Positions 37,101 to 46,199 of a DNA stretch of 64,000 nucleotides are shown in pieces (the stretch's first letter is position 1; each line of letters begins with the position of its first letter). Origin of the DNA: Mycolicibacterium rufum (GTDB lineage Bacteria; Actinomycetota; Actinomycetes; Mycobacteriales; Mycobacteriaceae); the NCBI RefSeq assembly GCF_022374875.2, contig NZ_CP092427.2, positions 5,084,001-5,148,000 of the forward strand. Direction: 5' to 3'. The notes under the pieces are model-generated. The model made no database searches. It saw nothing but the letters and a program-made list of their open reading frames with translations, and was not told the origin of the DNA. Position numbers and translations under genes: made by a program.

Positions 37101-38610
37101 CGTCCCAGCCCGCGACCGCCTCGTGCAGGTAGGTCACCGTGGGCTCGGCGGCGTTCTTCGTCGACGACGCCGCCTTGACGTAGCCCTCGTCCGGTCCGAT
37201 CGGCGTCGGTACCGGCAGCGGCTCCCGTTCGCCGGGCGTTGCGGTGCGCAGCGCATAGCTGCCGGTGCGGGCGTGCAACGTGTACCAGGTGTCGGGGGCG
37301 CTCAGTTCGGACACGTCGAAGCGGTAACCCCGGGTGACGTCCTCGGCACTGAGTTCCGGGACCACCCCGGCGATCCGCTCGTCGTCGAGTTTCTTGGCCG
37401 CGTCCCACGTGCCGACGATCTTCTGGGCACGCCGGTTGCGGTACAGGGTCAGGCCTATGCCGCGCAGGGCGGGCAGCGACGACGCATCGGGGGTCATCGA
37501 CGGCGCCACCGTCTCGGTGCCGGGCGTGGCCGTCACGACCTCGGCGGTCTTCGACGCCGTGGCGGCGCTGCCCGCCAGCTTCAGTGCGCCGCCGTCGACG
37601 TCGATCTGCTCGAGGTGGAACAGTCGGTCGGACTCCACTCGCAGCGAGCCGTCGACCAGTTCGCCCTCGTCGCTGCGGGGCCGTGCGATGAAGCGGCGAT
37701 CGAGGATCTCGTAGTCGGTCCACGGGCGGGAGACGTCGGGCCGCGTCCATTCGACCGCTAGGGTGCGCGGCTCGAACCTGATCTGCCCCAGCGGGTTCGG
37801 CAGGTCCTGGGCCAGGAGGAAGTCGACGGCCAGCCCGAGGTGGCGGAGCAGTTGCGGGTAGTCGGCCAGCGCGGAGACGAATCCGTGGAACTCCAGTTGC
37901 GGCCGCCGCGGTGGGTCCGGCACCCGGTCCGGGCCGTCGGGGTCGGCGGCGCCCGGCCGGTCGTAGAAGCGCAGCGCTTCGACGAGGGTCTGCAGCCCCC
38001 CGTTGACCGTGGTCGGCGGATCGAGGGCGGAGCGGTCGACGAACCGTCCCGGCGTTCCGGGCGGGCTGCCGGGCGGCGGTGAAGCGAACGGTGGCAGACC
38101 GACACCGGGATGGGTTGCGGCGCTGGTGATCTCACGACGACGCAGCAGCCGGCCGATCGTGGTGAGGCCGGCCAGCGGTCCTGTGGTGGTCGGCGGGAAC
38201 GCGGTCGGCGCGGCCTCGGCGACCGCTGCGTAGGTGGCCCGGATCAGGGTGGCGACCGCCTGGGACGGGAACGAGGCGACCGTCTGGTCGGACAGGTCCT
38301 GAAACGTCCCGGAGCCGACGGTCACCCGGCCGAACAGGGTGCGCCACAGCTGCGCGTCGGGTCGCGGGGAGGCCGGATCGGGGTGCAGTGCGACGCTTCC
38401 GCTGCCGGAGCTGGTCCGGTAAATCAACGAGAGCTCCATCTGACCGCTGAGCGCTCCCCAGTCGCCGAACGTCGGGCAATCCGACAGCGCGACGGGCGGT
38501 TCGTCGCCGGTGACGTCGATCCTGGCGGTGACGAAGGCCGTCACCCGCAGCCGGCCGGATACGGGGTCCCGGCCGCCGGGCAGCGCGGTCAACAGGCCGT
38601 CTTCGATCAT
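34174..38610 (-). CDS. Giant protein of unknown function, 1,478 residues
   Basis: No family recognised. The protein has no signal peptide and no membrane helix. It starts MIEDGLLTALPGGRDPVSGRLRVTAFVTARIDV and proceeds through several segments that look like separate beta-rich domains: a helical stretch near ADYPQLLRHLGLAVDFLLAQD; a strand-rich middle with RGYRFDVSELSAPDTWYTLHARTG and FGRRYRLRGRLVDMSGRS; and a late part with FRYPGNTHAWLAGTI, GYVIPTWTWDDRVGIGVTGPL and DATRGLWYCDLQLDAGGAYQPFVDLALVRYQP. Tryptophan, aspartate and proline are frequent and cysteine is rare. The ATG has GGAG upstream, 16 bases after the stop of the other giant gene, so both form one operon. Composition is like the host's, so the block is long resident or from a high-GC donor. 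Confidence 0.8.
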   Translation of the reverse strand: MIEDGLLTALPGGRDPVSGRLRVTAFVTARIDVTGDEPPVALSDCPTFGDWGALSGQMELSLIYRTSSGSGSVALHPDPASPRPDAQLWRTLFGRVTVGSGTFQDLSDQTVASFPSQAVATLIRATYAAVAEAAPTAFPPTTTGPLAGLTTIGRLLRRREITSAATHPGVGLPPFASPPPGSPPGTPGRFVDRSALDPPTTVNGGLQTLVEALRFYDRPGAADPDGPDRVPDPPRRPQLEFHGFVSALADYPQLLRHLGLAVDFLLAQDLPNPLGQIRFEPRTLAVEWTRPDVSRPWTDYEILDRRFIARPRSDEGELVDGSLRVESDRLFHLEQIDVDGGALKLAGSAATASKTAEVVTATPGTETVAPSMTPDASSLPALRGIGLTLYRNRRAQKIVGTWDAAKKLDDERIAGVVPELSAEDVTRGYRFDVSELSAPDTWYTLHARTGSYALRTATPGEREPLPVPTPIGPDEGYVKAASSTKNAAEPTVTYLHEAVAGWDGWSLSAPRPGNPIGMLGVNAPVPPESEPQGFELPLEVTFRPTSGTLPALRFGRRYRLRGRLVDMSGRSVSPEALDPRHVTPFVPFYRWDPVPPPAVIPRRAFTEGESLLRMVIRSTLGIPTTQYVALERIVTLAKHDREDLAYRAVSDRHLAAPDGSQQLAELHGLFDAAVHESSSAAERDAAFVIASRSSGTFLSPADAGVIADGKNPPRPVVLNGSGLLADSPTGSLGEGEYVLHDVDTLTLPYLPDPLASAASFTTLPGVAGTWELDWPGSREWFDRQPILLRIEEGTGAPHWDDDARLLRVFLAPAEHVRVALSSILPKDALPVMGVWMLERPAVQAAQEADALSGRHWMLTPSVTLDLVHAVEKPLAAPVLAVAEPAVYNSGVFRYPGNTHAWLAGTIATHAKSTGRLDVDATWTEPVDDVTMPSWLVRHGQSHVADFLTGDTEDSCRIGSRNLAPSPGRPPTHEIRHEFGDTKHRWVHYTATATTRFREYFPASITADKELITHVGPALRLSVPSSHRPDPPQVGYVIPTWTWDDRVGIGVTGPLAPRLGLTRTRTRIGGGLRVYLARPWFSSGEDELLGVVVRNQPWLTSFADVDAGVLGAEAATRAADLAAQRFFDAGLVVDGGDRGAGPAARLVRGTTDRQQARTPVFDADAGVEEAQLASHLGMLGGAGRSEDVVADAARSVRLTAMLDAVAAETDSAAMGLVDGLLGPAGPQVSTWGSDPAWGSKPTARGPYIHQFPLRVAVGTGIDVPGRQEKATVVGHEVHFDATRGLWYCDLQLDAGGAYQPFVDLALVRYQPYSVGGVHASAAVRPGFIQLVPDRTAAVTMLTDRALLVSLRGPSGYNRLGQEFMFGSPVSAQVDASREVTAQVQVRPEGGTDLDWRPWGDPKRLAASGSDLADIHWGATIVALPPGDRDEQRVVISEYELFESDASTAETSVRRPPGGFGEAAAKPAGRRLVFATEFSL

Positions 38611-38626
38611 GTGCTCGACTCCGTCG

Positions 38627-41600
38627 TCAGTTCGCGAAGGCGTCGCAGTAGGCGTCCCACGGCCGCTCGACGCCAGGAGCTGCATCGGGATGTGTACCCA
38701 TGACCTGGGCAAACGTCGGATCACCGACGCTTCCGGAGAATTTCTTCTCCACGGCGATGGACACCGAGAACGACAGCAGGCACACCGACACCTCGACGGA
38801 GATGCTGGCGCGGCCGACGGCCTTCTGGGACGCCGTCTCGTAGCTCAGTTCGAGGTAGATCTCGATCGACGCGGTGATCAGGCCGAGGACGTCGACCTCG
38901 CCGCGGGCCCGGAAGTATCCGGCCAGCAGGGCGCTTGTCGTGCCGTCGGCGGTGCGCAGCCGGAAGTAGATGCCCGCCATCACCGATACCGAACCGCTCG
39001 CGACGCCGAAGTCGAGCTCCACGGCAGCGCCGAACTCGAGCGCGGCTTCGAGTTCGCGGACCTCCTCGGGCGTGATCACGATGCCGAAGAAGCCGCCGCC
39101 GGCGAACAGCGCGATCGAGAGCCGGAACGGACTCTCCCGGCTGCTGAACCCGAAGCGGACGGCGATCGATTCACCGATGAAGGGCACCTCGAACGCCGCG
39201 GAGAGGTTGATGTTGGTCAGCGCGAAGATGCCCATCGCGACATTCGGTATCGGCAGGTCGAACCCGGCGCGGATGCCCGCGGGGCTGACGTCGAGATAGG
39301 GCGGATCGCTGAAACCGTCCATCGGGATGATCGAGCGCAGCGTCTCGACGAACTCCAGGCAGCCGCCGAACTCGATGCCGTCGGTCGGGTCGAACACGAC
39401 GTTGACGTCGGTCTTCATCCCCGGGGCGGCGGAGAACTCCAGCGTGGTGAAGTGCAGTGTGACGAACGGCTTGTCGCCGATGAGCCGCAGCCGGAACGGG
39501 GACAGCGCGCAGGACACCAAGGCGCTCGGCTCGCCCCCCGGTGCGGTCGGCGCCTGCACGTCGACGGCGACGCTGATCCGTCCGGTGCCGCCGCCGTCGG
39601 GCACGAAGATGGAGTCGGCGGTCGGCCAGCGACGCAGTTCGCCCGTCCAATCGAGCCGGCCGCGCATCGTCTCGGGAAGCACCTCGCCGGAGGCTGCCCG
39701 GACCACCTGATCGACGACGGCACTGAGTTGCGCTGCGCCGGAACCGAGTTGGTCACCGATCCGGTCGGCGGTGGCGGCCAGTGCCTCGCGGTCCGCGCGC
39801 AGCGCCGACGGGTCGGTGCTGACCGCCGCGACCACGGTGGCCAGCTGCGTCTGGAGTGCGCCGAGGGCTGCAGCCGCGGCGGCCCTGCGGGTCTCGAGGG
39901 GCGGTGCGCCCGCCGAGGGGATCAGTGCGGCGAGCGCGGTGGCGGTGGCCGCGGCGGCCGTCGCGGTGCCCTGCAGCTGCGCGACGGCGGGCCCGCCCGG
40001 GTTCTGGGTGGCCAGCCGTGCGCAGAGGTCGTGCAGCCGTTCGACATTGGTGGTGAGCACGGCCGCCGGATCGAAGCCCTGCGCCTGGAACCGCGGCAGC
40101 GACGCGGTGTCCAGGCCGCCGACCACGAGTTCGCCCAGGCTGACCAGACCGAACAACTTCGCCGACGACGCGAAGAACTTCGCGATCTCGAACGGTGGTC
40201 CGCTGCCCGGGAACAGCGCCGCGGTCGCCCCGCCGACCGGTCCGAGGGTGCGCGAGAGAGCGGTGACGTCCAGAGACGGGGCGACGAACCCGCCGGACCG
40301 GTCCGACCGGGTGGAGAAGTTCAGCGGGGCTTTGGTGACCAGTTCGAGGAAGATCTCGGCGGGGTTGCCCGAGAACTGCGTTGCGACGTACTGCGCCGGA
40401 TACCTGACCCGCACCGTGGTGTTGGCCCCGGCCAGCACACTCATCGCGGGGATCACGCTGTCGCCGTAAGCAAGTCGTGGCTCCCACCGGGTCTGCGCCT
40501 GGTCGGGGCGTTTACTGAAGATCCCGGCGGGCGCGCCCACCTGGAACGTGATCGCGGCGGTGGCCAGGCTGGTGTCATCGGGCACCGCAGAGGGGGCGAA
40601 CGCCACCATCTGGCCGCGCATGTCGAACGGGGGCGGCTTCGCGTTGAAGGCGTCCGAAGTGGTCTGCACCGTCGCCGGGTTCGCGTTGTGGTCGTATTCG
40701 GCGAAGATCAGCGGGCCGTCGAACTCGACCAGCCGGCCGACCAGGTCGACGCCGGAGATCGTGAACCGCACCGGCTGACCGTCGATCGTCGGGGTGAACA
40801 TGAGCCCCGAGATGCCGGAGCTGAGATCCACCGGCGGATCGAGGTCGGGGGTGGACTCGGTGGTGATGTGCACGGTGGTGAACGGCATGGTTCGGTCGTA
40901 GGTCGGGTCACCGGTGGCCCCGTAACTGCGTATCGGTTCCCGGACCACGATGAACATCCGCTGGAACAGGTGAGCCACACCGTGTTTGACCTTGCGTTGG
41001 GTGATCTTCACCAGCGACGCGCGATGACCGAAGGGAAGCATGAACCCGGCGTAGACGACCTTGACGAAGTCGTCCCGGCCGAGTGCGGCACGGTGGGTCC
41101 ACTCCTCGATGGTGGTGTTGCCGCGGGGAGGGGTGGTGTCGAACGTGGACTGCAGCCAACCCCCCAGGGTGGACAGCATCAATCGGTGTACCTGCACCGA
41201 GGGTGGGACGTAGCGTCCGCCGCCGGACCGGAACAGCCGGAAGTTCGACGACTCGTGCACCAGCATCATCCGGTCGCGGCTGGTGAGCGGGCTCCGCCAG
41301 GACGGCCGGTCCTGCTGCTGGCCGGCCGCCGGGAACTCGGTGCCCGCCGCGTCTCCGGTCGGCGGGTCCTCGCGGAACGGGAACGCGGGGAGTTCGTCGA
41401 AGTCTCTGGCCCACACCGCGCGTACGGTCCGGTCGGCTCGCGGACCCTCGTCGACGCCATGCGGGGTCCGGATACCGAGCCGGGTGTGCCACAGTTCGAC
41501 ACGACCGGTGGAGGACACCGCGGGCGAGGTCGCGTGAGAGAAGCCGCTGTCGCCGTGCGGACTCAGCTGCAGCCGAAAGGGGATCTCGATCGCGGTCTCG

Positions 41601-42463
41601 GTGGCCGATGGCGCCCGGGGTGCCGGCGGGCGCAGGTCCACGATGACCGTCGGTACGGCGCGCCGGGCGCCGATCGCCTCGACGGCTGCCCGGCTCAGCT
41701 CGAATGACCCGACGGCAGCGCTGGCGGCCGTGAGCACCTGGGCGGCCGCCGCGTCGCCGAACCGGACCTGTACCGCCGCCGCGGCTGCCAGGGTCCTGCC
41801 CGCGGTCTGCAGCGTGGCGGAGATCCGGGGGAGCGAGTCGATGCCGAGCGCCCCCCCGATCGGTTCGAGCAGGGCATCGGTGTCGATGACGATGAGCCCG
41901 CCGGCCCGGTCGACGGCGTGCGGGACGACATTGAGCGGCAGCGTCCGCATGGCGGCGAGCAGCCCGGCCGTGGTGAACGGGATTCGCTGGTCGGTGACCG
42001 TGAACACCACCCGGGACCGCGCGGCGATGCGGGAGCGCACCGGAGGCGGTGTCGGCGGCTCGATCATCGCCGAGTCGTCGGGCGAATAGTCGGGATCGTC
42101 TGCGGGCGAATTCGTCGAGCCCGCACCTACGGTGCTGCCCGGGGGTTTGTTCGGAACCGCTATCCCCTCGGTTCGTTCGAAGAACGTTTCCTCGTGCAGG
42201 TGCTGACCGCCGAAATGCGCACACAGGTAGCCGTGCTCGGATCCGTCCGAACGGTGCAGGACCCGTCCACCGCCGCTGTCATCGATGCTGATTCCCACGA
42301 AGGACACCACGACGTCGAGCAGATCCGCGGATCGGAACATCCGCACCCGGGGCAGACTCTCGCGCGGCCCGGTGCCGCCGGGGGCGATGACGGAGTGCTC
42401 CACGCGCAGCTGGTCGTCGTGCGATATCCGGAAGTTCGCCATGTTCAGGCTTTCGCTACCCAC
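38627..42463 (-). CDS. Giant protein of unknown function, about 1,278 residues
   Basis: No family recognised. The N-terminal 100 residues are beta-like (FRISHDDQLRVEHSV, ADLLDVVVSFVGISIDD). A proline-rich linker follows near residue 130, then large mixed domains. A helical Ala-rich stretch runs about 870-960 (ALGALQTQLATVVAAV). The last 300 residues alternate hydrophobic and polar residues in long runs (FRLSIALFAGGGFFGIVIT, ALEFGAAVELDFGVASGSVSVMAGIYFRLR, IEIYLELSYE), as in a large beta-sheet or barrel-like surface. There is no signal peptide. GTG at 42463 is chosen for GGGAG four bases before it; ATG at 42442 is an alternative. It is first in a two-gene operon with the 1,478-residue protein. 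Confidence 0.78.
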   Translation of the reverse strand: MGSESLNMANFRISHDDQLRVEHSVIAPGGTGPRESLPRVRMFRSADLLDVVVSFVGISIDDSGGGRVLHRSDGSEHGYLCAHFGGQHLHEETFFERTEGIAVPNKPPGSTVGAGSTNSPADDPDYSPDDSAMIEPPTPPPVRSRIAARSRVVFTVTDQRIPFTTAGLLAAMRTLPLNVVPHAVDRAGGLIVIDTDALLEPIGGALGIDSLPRISATLQTAGRTLAAAAAVQVRFGDAAAAQVLTAASAAVGSFELSRAAVEAIGARRAVPTVIVDLRPPAPRAPSATETAIEIPFRLQLSPHGDSGFSHATSPAVSSTGRVELWHTRLGIRTPHGVDEGPRADRTVRAVWARDFDELPAFPFREDPPTGDAAGTEFPAAGQQQDRPSWRSPLTSRDRMMLVHESSNFRLFRSGGGRYVPPSVQVHRLMLSTLGGWLQSTFDTTPPRGNTTIEEWTHRAALGRDDFVKVVYAGFMLPFGHRASLVKITQRKVKHGVAHLFQRMFIVVREPIRSYGATGDPTYDRTMPFTTVHITTESTPDLDPPVDLSSGISGLMFTPTIDGQPVRFTISGVDLVGRLVEFDGPLIFAEYDHNANPATVQTTSDAFNAKPPPFDMRGQMVAFAPSAVPDDTSLATAAITFQVGAPAGIFSKRPDQAQTRWEPRLAYGDSVIPAMSVLAGANTTVRVRYPAQYVATQFSGNPAEIFLELVTKAPLNFSTRSDRSGGFVAPSLDVTALSRTLGPVGGATAALFPGSGPPFEIAKFFASSAKLFGLVSLGELVVGGLDTASLPRFQAQGFDPAAVLTTNVERLHDLCARLATQNPGGPAVAQLQGTATAAAATATALAALIPSAGAPPLETRRAAAAAALGALQTQLATVVAAVSTDPSALRADREALAATADRIGDQLGSGAAQLSAVVDQVVRAASGEVLPETMRGRLDWTGELRRWPTADSIFVPDGGGTGRISVAVDVQAPTAPGGEPSALVSCALSPFRLRLIGDKPFVTLHFTTLEFSAAPGMKTDVNVVFDPTDGIEFGGCLEFVETLRSIIPMDGFSDPPYLDVSPAGIRAGFDLPIPNVAMGIFALTNINLSAAFEVPFIGESIAVRFGFSSRESPFRLSIALFAGGGFFGIVITPEEVRELEAALEFGAAVELDFGVASGSVSVMAGIYFRLRTADGTTSALLAGYFRARGEVDVLGLITASIEIYLELSYETASQKAVGRASISVEVSVCLLSFSVSIAVEKKFSGSVGDPTFAQVMGTHPDAAPGVERPWDAYCDAFAN

Positions 42464-42608
42464 GAAGCTCCCTGTCCGTCGGCAATGGACGTCTTCCCTG
42501 TGAATTGTTGTCCCAACGCGCAATGGTGTTCGAGTTTTAGGCTGATCGGCCGGCCCTGACCTCACACGTGCGTCGAGACCCGCCACCGTGCTGGCAGACT
42601 GTGGCTCG

Positions 42609-43895
42609 GTGAACCCACGACAGCAGGACAGCTACGACGCGTCCGACCGCCAGCGCCTGGTGGCCGAGCCGGCGAAGAGCGCCGCCCTGCCCGGGACCGA
42701 CGCCGAGCACCGCTCCGACTTCGCGCGCGACCGCGCCCGCGTGCTGCACTGCGCGGCCCTGCGCCGCCTCGCCGACAAGACCCAGGTGGTGGGCCCGCGC
42801 GAGGGGGAGACGCCGCGGACTCGGCTGACGCACTCGCTGGAGGTCGCCCAGATCGGCCGGGGGATGGCCATCGGGCTCGGTTGCGATCCCGACCTCGTCG
42901 ACCTGGCCGGGCTCGCCCACGACATCGGCCATCCGCCCTACGGGCACAACGGCGAACGCGCCCTCGACGAGATCTCCAAGACGTTCGGCGGTTTCGAGGG
43001 CAACGCGCAGAACTTCCGGATTCTGACCCGGTTGGAGCCCAAAGTGCTTGACGCGCAGGGGCGTAGCGCGGGCCTCAACCTGACGCGCGCGGCCCTGGAC
43101 GCGGTCACCAAGTACCCGTGGCCGCGGGTCGGGGAACGCCGCAAGTTCGGCTTCTACGGCGGCTTCCCGGGTGACGACATGGCGGCGGCGGACTGGGTGC
43201 GCGCGGGTGCGCCCGCCGAGCGGCCCTGCCTGGAGGCCCAGGTGATGGACTGGGCCGACGACGTCGCGTACTCGGTGCACGACGTCGAGGACGGCGTCAT
43301 CTCCGGGCGCATCGACCTTCGGGTGCTCGCCGACGCGGACGCCGCCGCGTCGCTCGGACGCGTCGGCGCGGGCTCGTTCCCGACGTTGACCCCGGAGGAC
43401 CTGATGGCGGCCGCCGAACGGCTCTCCCGGGTGCCGGTGGTGGCGGCCGTCGGGAAGTTCGACGGCACCCTCGCGGCGTCGGTGGCGCTCAAGACCCTCA
43501 CCAGCGAGCTGGTCGGCCGGTTCGCCAACGCGGCGGTCACCGCGACCAGGGCCGCCGCGGGTCCGGGACCGCTGCGCCGCTTCGACGCCGACCTCGAGGT
43601 GCCGACGCTGGTGCGTGCCGAGGTCGCGGTGCTCAAGACTCTTGCGCTGCAGTTCATCATGTCCGACCACCGGCACCTGCAGATCCAGGCCGATCAGCGC
43701 CACCGCGTCCAGGAGGTCGCCCTGGCGCTGTGGGGGCAGGCGCCCGGCAGCCTGGACCCGCAGTTCGCGGCCGAGTTCGCCGCCGCCGACGACGACGGCG
43801 CCCGGCTGCGGGTGGTGGTCGACCAGATCGCCTCCTACACCGAGGGGCGGTTGGAACGAGTGCACGAGGCACGCACCCCTCGGCCTCTAGACTGA
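42609..43895 (+). CDS. dgt: Deoxyguanosinetriphosphate triphosphohydrolase-like protein
   Basis: A 428-residue HD-domain dNTP triphosphohydrolase. The HD metal site is visible as H75 ([16 protein letters not shown]) and H104-D105 ([20 protein letters not shown]), with the last aspartate in [19 protein letters not shown]. It removes triphosphate from dNTPs and shapes the nucleotide pool. The GTG of [11 protein letters not shown] is chosen; no ribosome site is seen, and a CAGACT eight bases upstream could make it leaderless. It immediately precedes dnaG, as in other mycobacteria. The 145 bases before it hold no gene and mark the right edge of the accessory block. Confidence 0.92.
   Translation: MNPRQQDSYDASDRQRLVAEPAKSAALPGTDAEHRSDFARDRARVLHCAALRRLADKTQVVGPREGETPRTRLTHSLEVAQIGRGMAIGLGCDPDLVDLAGLAHDIGHPPYGHNGERALDEISKTFGGFEGNAQNFRILTRLEPKVLDAQGRSAGLNLTRAALDAVTKYPWPRVGERRKFGFYGGFPGDDMAAADWVRAGAPAERPCLEAQVMDWADDVAYSVHDVEDGVISGRIDLRVLADADAAASLGRVGAGSFPTLTPEDLMAAAERLSRVPVVAAVGKFDGTLAASVALKTLTSELVGRFANAAVTATRAAAGPGPLRRFDADLEVPTLVRAEVAVLKTLALQFIMSDHRHLQIQADQRHRVQEVALALWGQAPGSLDPQFAAEFAAADDDGARLRVVVDQIASYTEGRLERVHEARTPRPLD
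43888..43893 (+). promoter_or_regulatory. Putative leaderless -10 element of dnaG
   Basis: TAGACT, then six bases, then the GTG of dnaG. It is embedded in the last codons of dgt, giving dnaG its own promoter within the operon. Confidence 0.55.
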
Positions 43896-43899
43896 CCGC

Positions 43900-45843
43900 G
43901 TGGCGGGCGACGGGACGCGGGGACGGGGCAGGATCCCCGATCGCGACATCGCCGCCATCCGCGAACGGGTCAGCATCGACGACGTCGTCGGTGACTACGT
44001 CCAACTGCGGCGCGCTGGTGCTGACTCCCTCAAGGGGCTGTGCCCGTTCCACGACGAGAAGTCCCCGTCGTTCCACGTGCGCCCGAATCACGGCCACTTC
44101 CACTGCTTCGGGTGCGGTGAGGGCGGCGACGTCTATGCGTTCCTGCAGAGGATCGAACACGTCAGCTTCGTCGAGGCGGTCGAGTTGCTCGCCGACCGCG
44201 TCGGTTACACCGTCACCTACACCGGCGGCTCGACCACCAACGTGCAGCGCGACCGGGGCAGCCGCAGCCGGCTGCTGGCCGCCAACGCCGCCGCGCAGGA
44301 GTTCTACGCAGAGGCCCTGCAGAGCGCGGAGGCCGCGCCGGCCCGCCAGTATCTGATCGAGCGCAACTTCGACGCCGACGCCGCCGCGACGTTCGGCTGC
44401 GGGTTCGCCCCGTCCGGCTGGGACTCGCTGACGAAGCATCTGCTGCGCAAGGGGTTCGAGTTCAAGGAACTGGAGGCCGCCGGGTTGTCAAGGGAGGGCC
44501 GGCGTGGGCCGATGGATCGCTTCCACCGGCGGCTGCTGTGGCCGATCCGGGCCAGTGGCGGCGAGGTGATCGGCTTCGGGGCGCGGCGGATCTTCGACGA
44601 CGACCCGATGGAAGCCAAGTACGTCAACACCCCCGAGACGGTGCTGTACAAGAAGTCGGCGGTGCTGTTCGGCCTGGACCTGGCCAAGCGCGACATCGCC
44701 AAGGCGCACCGCGCGGTCGTCGTCGAGGGCTACACCGACGTGATGGCCATGCACCTGGCGGGGGAGACCACCGCGGTCGCCTCCTGCGGCACGGCCTTCG
44801 GCGACGGGCATCTCGGGCTGCTGCGGCGGCTGATGATGGACGACAACTGGTACCGCGGTGAGCTGATCTTCGTGTTCGACGGCGACGCCGCCGGGCAGGC
44901 GGCGGCGCTCAAAGCGTTCGACGGGGACCAGCAGGTGTCCGGGAAGTCGTTCGTGGCGGTGGCCGCGGACGGCATGGACCCGTGCGATCTGCGGCTGAAG
45001 TCGGGCGACGGGGCGTTGCGCGACCTGGTGGCGCGGCGCATCCCGATGTTCGAGTTCGCGATCCGCAGCCTGATCCCGGCCGGCGACGTCCTCGACAACG
45101 ACCCGCAGGCGCAGGTGGACGCGCTGCGCCGATGCGTGCCGCTGGTCGCCCGGATCCGGGACTACGCGTTGCGCGACGAGTATGCGCGCCGGCTGGCGGG
45201 CTGGACCGGGTGGCGTGACGAGGCCCAGGTGCTGACCCGGGTGCGGGAGGAAGCCGCCAAGCGAGGGATGCCCGACAGAACACGCCGCCGGGCGGCGGCC
45301 GAACCGGCGCCGGCATCGCGGCCGCGTCCGGTCGCTGCCACCGCGGATCGCCCGGATCCGGCCGATCCCACGCTGTGGCCGCAGCGGGAGGCGCTCAAGT
45401 CGGCCCTGCAGTACCCGGCACTGGCGGGTCCGGTGTTCGACTCGCTGGCCGCCGAGAGCTTCACCCACCCCGGCTACGCGGCCGTCCGGTCGGCCATCGA
45501 GGCTGCCGGCGGCACGTCGGGCGGCCTGACCGGGGCGCAGTGGATCGAGGCGGTGCGCGACCAGGTGGGCAGCCCGCAGGCGGCCAGTCTGGTCAACGAG
45601 TTGAGCGCCGAGGCGATCAACGCCGAGGAGGAGAAGCTCCCGCGCTACATCGGCGGCGTGCTCGCCCGCTTGCAGGAAGTGTGGATCGGCAGGCAGATCG
45701 CCGAGGTGAAGTCCAAGCTGCAGCGGATGTCCCCGGTGGAGCAGGGCGACGAGTACCACGCGCTGTTCGGGGACCTGGTGGCGATGGAGGCCTACCGGCG
45801 CAGCCTGCTCGAACAGGCCAGCGGCGACGACCTGACTGCGTGA
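43900..45843 (+). CDS. dnaG: DNA primase DnaG
   Basis: A 647-residue primase. The CHC2 zinc ribbon uses C48, H51, C69 and C72 (LCPFHDEKSPSF; HCFGCGEGGDVY). The TOPRIM domain holds VVEGYTDVMAMH and the metal-binding FVFDGDAAGQ. A C-terminal helicase-interaction domain begins after a proline/arginine-rich linker (about residues 465-490) and runs to the end (ALKSALQYPALAGPVFDSL). It makes RNA primers at the fork with DnaB. Start GTG and the leaderless-type -10 are described separately. All expected motifs are intact. Confidence 0.97.
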   Translation: MAGDGTRGRGRIPDRDIAAIRERVSIDDVVGDYVQLRRAGADSLKGLCPFHDEKSPSFHVRPNHGHFHCFGCGEGGDVYAFLQRIEHVSFVEAVELLADRVGYTVTYTGGSTTNVQRDRGSRSRLLAANAAAQEFYAEALQSAEAAPARQYLIERNFDADAAATFGCGFAPSGWDSLTKHLLRKGFEFKELEAAGLSREGRRGPMDRFHRRLLWPIRASGGEVIGFGARRIFDDDPMEAKYVNTPETVLYKKSAVLFGLDLAKRDIAKAHRAVVVEGYTDVMAMHLAGETTAVASCGTAFGDGHLGLLRRLMMDDNWYRGELIFVFDGDAAGQAAALKAFDGDQQVSGKSFVAVAADGMDPCDLRLKSGDGALRDLVARRIPMFEFAIRSLIPAGDVLDNDPQAQVDALRRCVPLVARIRDYALRDEYARRLAGWTGWRDEAQVLTRVREEAAKRGMPDRTRRRAAAEPAPASRPRPVAATADRPDPADPTLWPQREALKSALQYPALAGPVFDSLAAESFTHPGYAAVRSAIEAAGGTSGGLTGAQWIEAVRDQVGSPQAASLVNELSAEAINAEEEKLPRYIGGVLARLQEVWIGRQIAEVKSKLQRMSPVEQGDEYHALFGDLVAMEAYRRSLLEQASGDDLTA

Positions 45844-45905
45844 ACCGGGCAATGGGGTTATGGTGTGTCTGCTGTCATCCGAGTCGGGGAGAAGGCGAGT
45901 TGTCG

Positions 45906-46199
45906 ATGCTGGTGCACACCATGCGGGCTCACGCAGCCCGGCTCATCGTCGGTGCCGTCGCGGCAACGGCCGTCGCCGTCCCGCTGTACGCATCGCTGAG
46001 CGGCCCCGACGCCACCGCGCAGGCCGGCCCCGCTTGCCTGGCGTGGTTCGGCAACAAAGAGGACGGCAACTGCCTGGGCTACTCGAACGGCACCCCGGCG
46101 TTCATCGGCACGCCGACATTCGGCTTCGGCGGCAACGGCCTGGAGTTCAACACGGGTCCGCTGTTGCCGGGGACCACGATCAACCGAGGCATCGGCTAG
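45906..46199 (+). CDS. Small secreted protein, unknown function
   Basis: A 97-residue protein with a strong signal peptide (ARLIVGAVAATAVAVPLYASLSGPDATAQA, cleavage after AQA). The mature part is about 60 residues, with one cysteine pair (PACLAWFGNKEDGNCLGYSNG) and a glycine-rich end (TPTFGFGGNGLEF). It resembles the short secreted proteins encoded after dnaG in mycobacteria, but no function is known. GGGGAGAAGG precedes the ATG at a good distance; a TTG two codons earlier is possible. Its stop overlaps the stop of the convergent gene at 46196 by four bases. The two cysteines may form a disulfide outside the cell. Confidence 0.7.
   Translation: MLVHTMRAHAARLIVGAVAATAVAVPLYASLSGPDATAQAGPACLAWFGNKEDGNCLGYSNGTPAFIGTPTFGFGGNGLEFNTGPLLPGTTINRGIG

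Noticed and set aside
38510..41707. A 1,065-codon plus-strand frame opposite the giant genes
   Set aside because: It is a shadow of the high-GC giant gene. It is rich in Arg, Gly and His, without domain-like segments, and the minus-strand frame runs longer with good start signals.
32940..42463. Contractile injection system or prophage
   Set aside because: No sheath, tube, baseplate, spike, capsid, terminase or integrase gene was seen. The injection-like idea is kept only as one of several possibilities for the giants.
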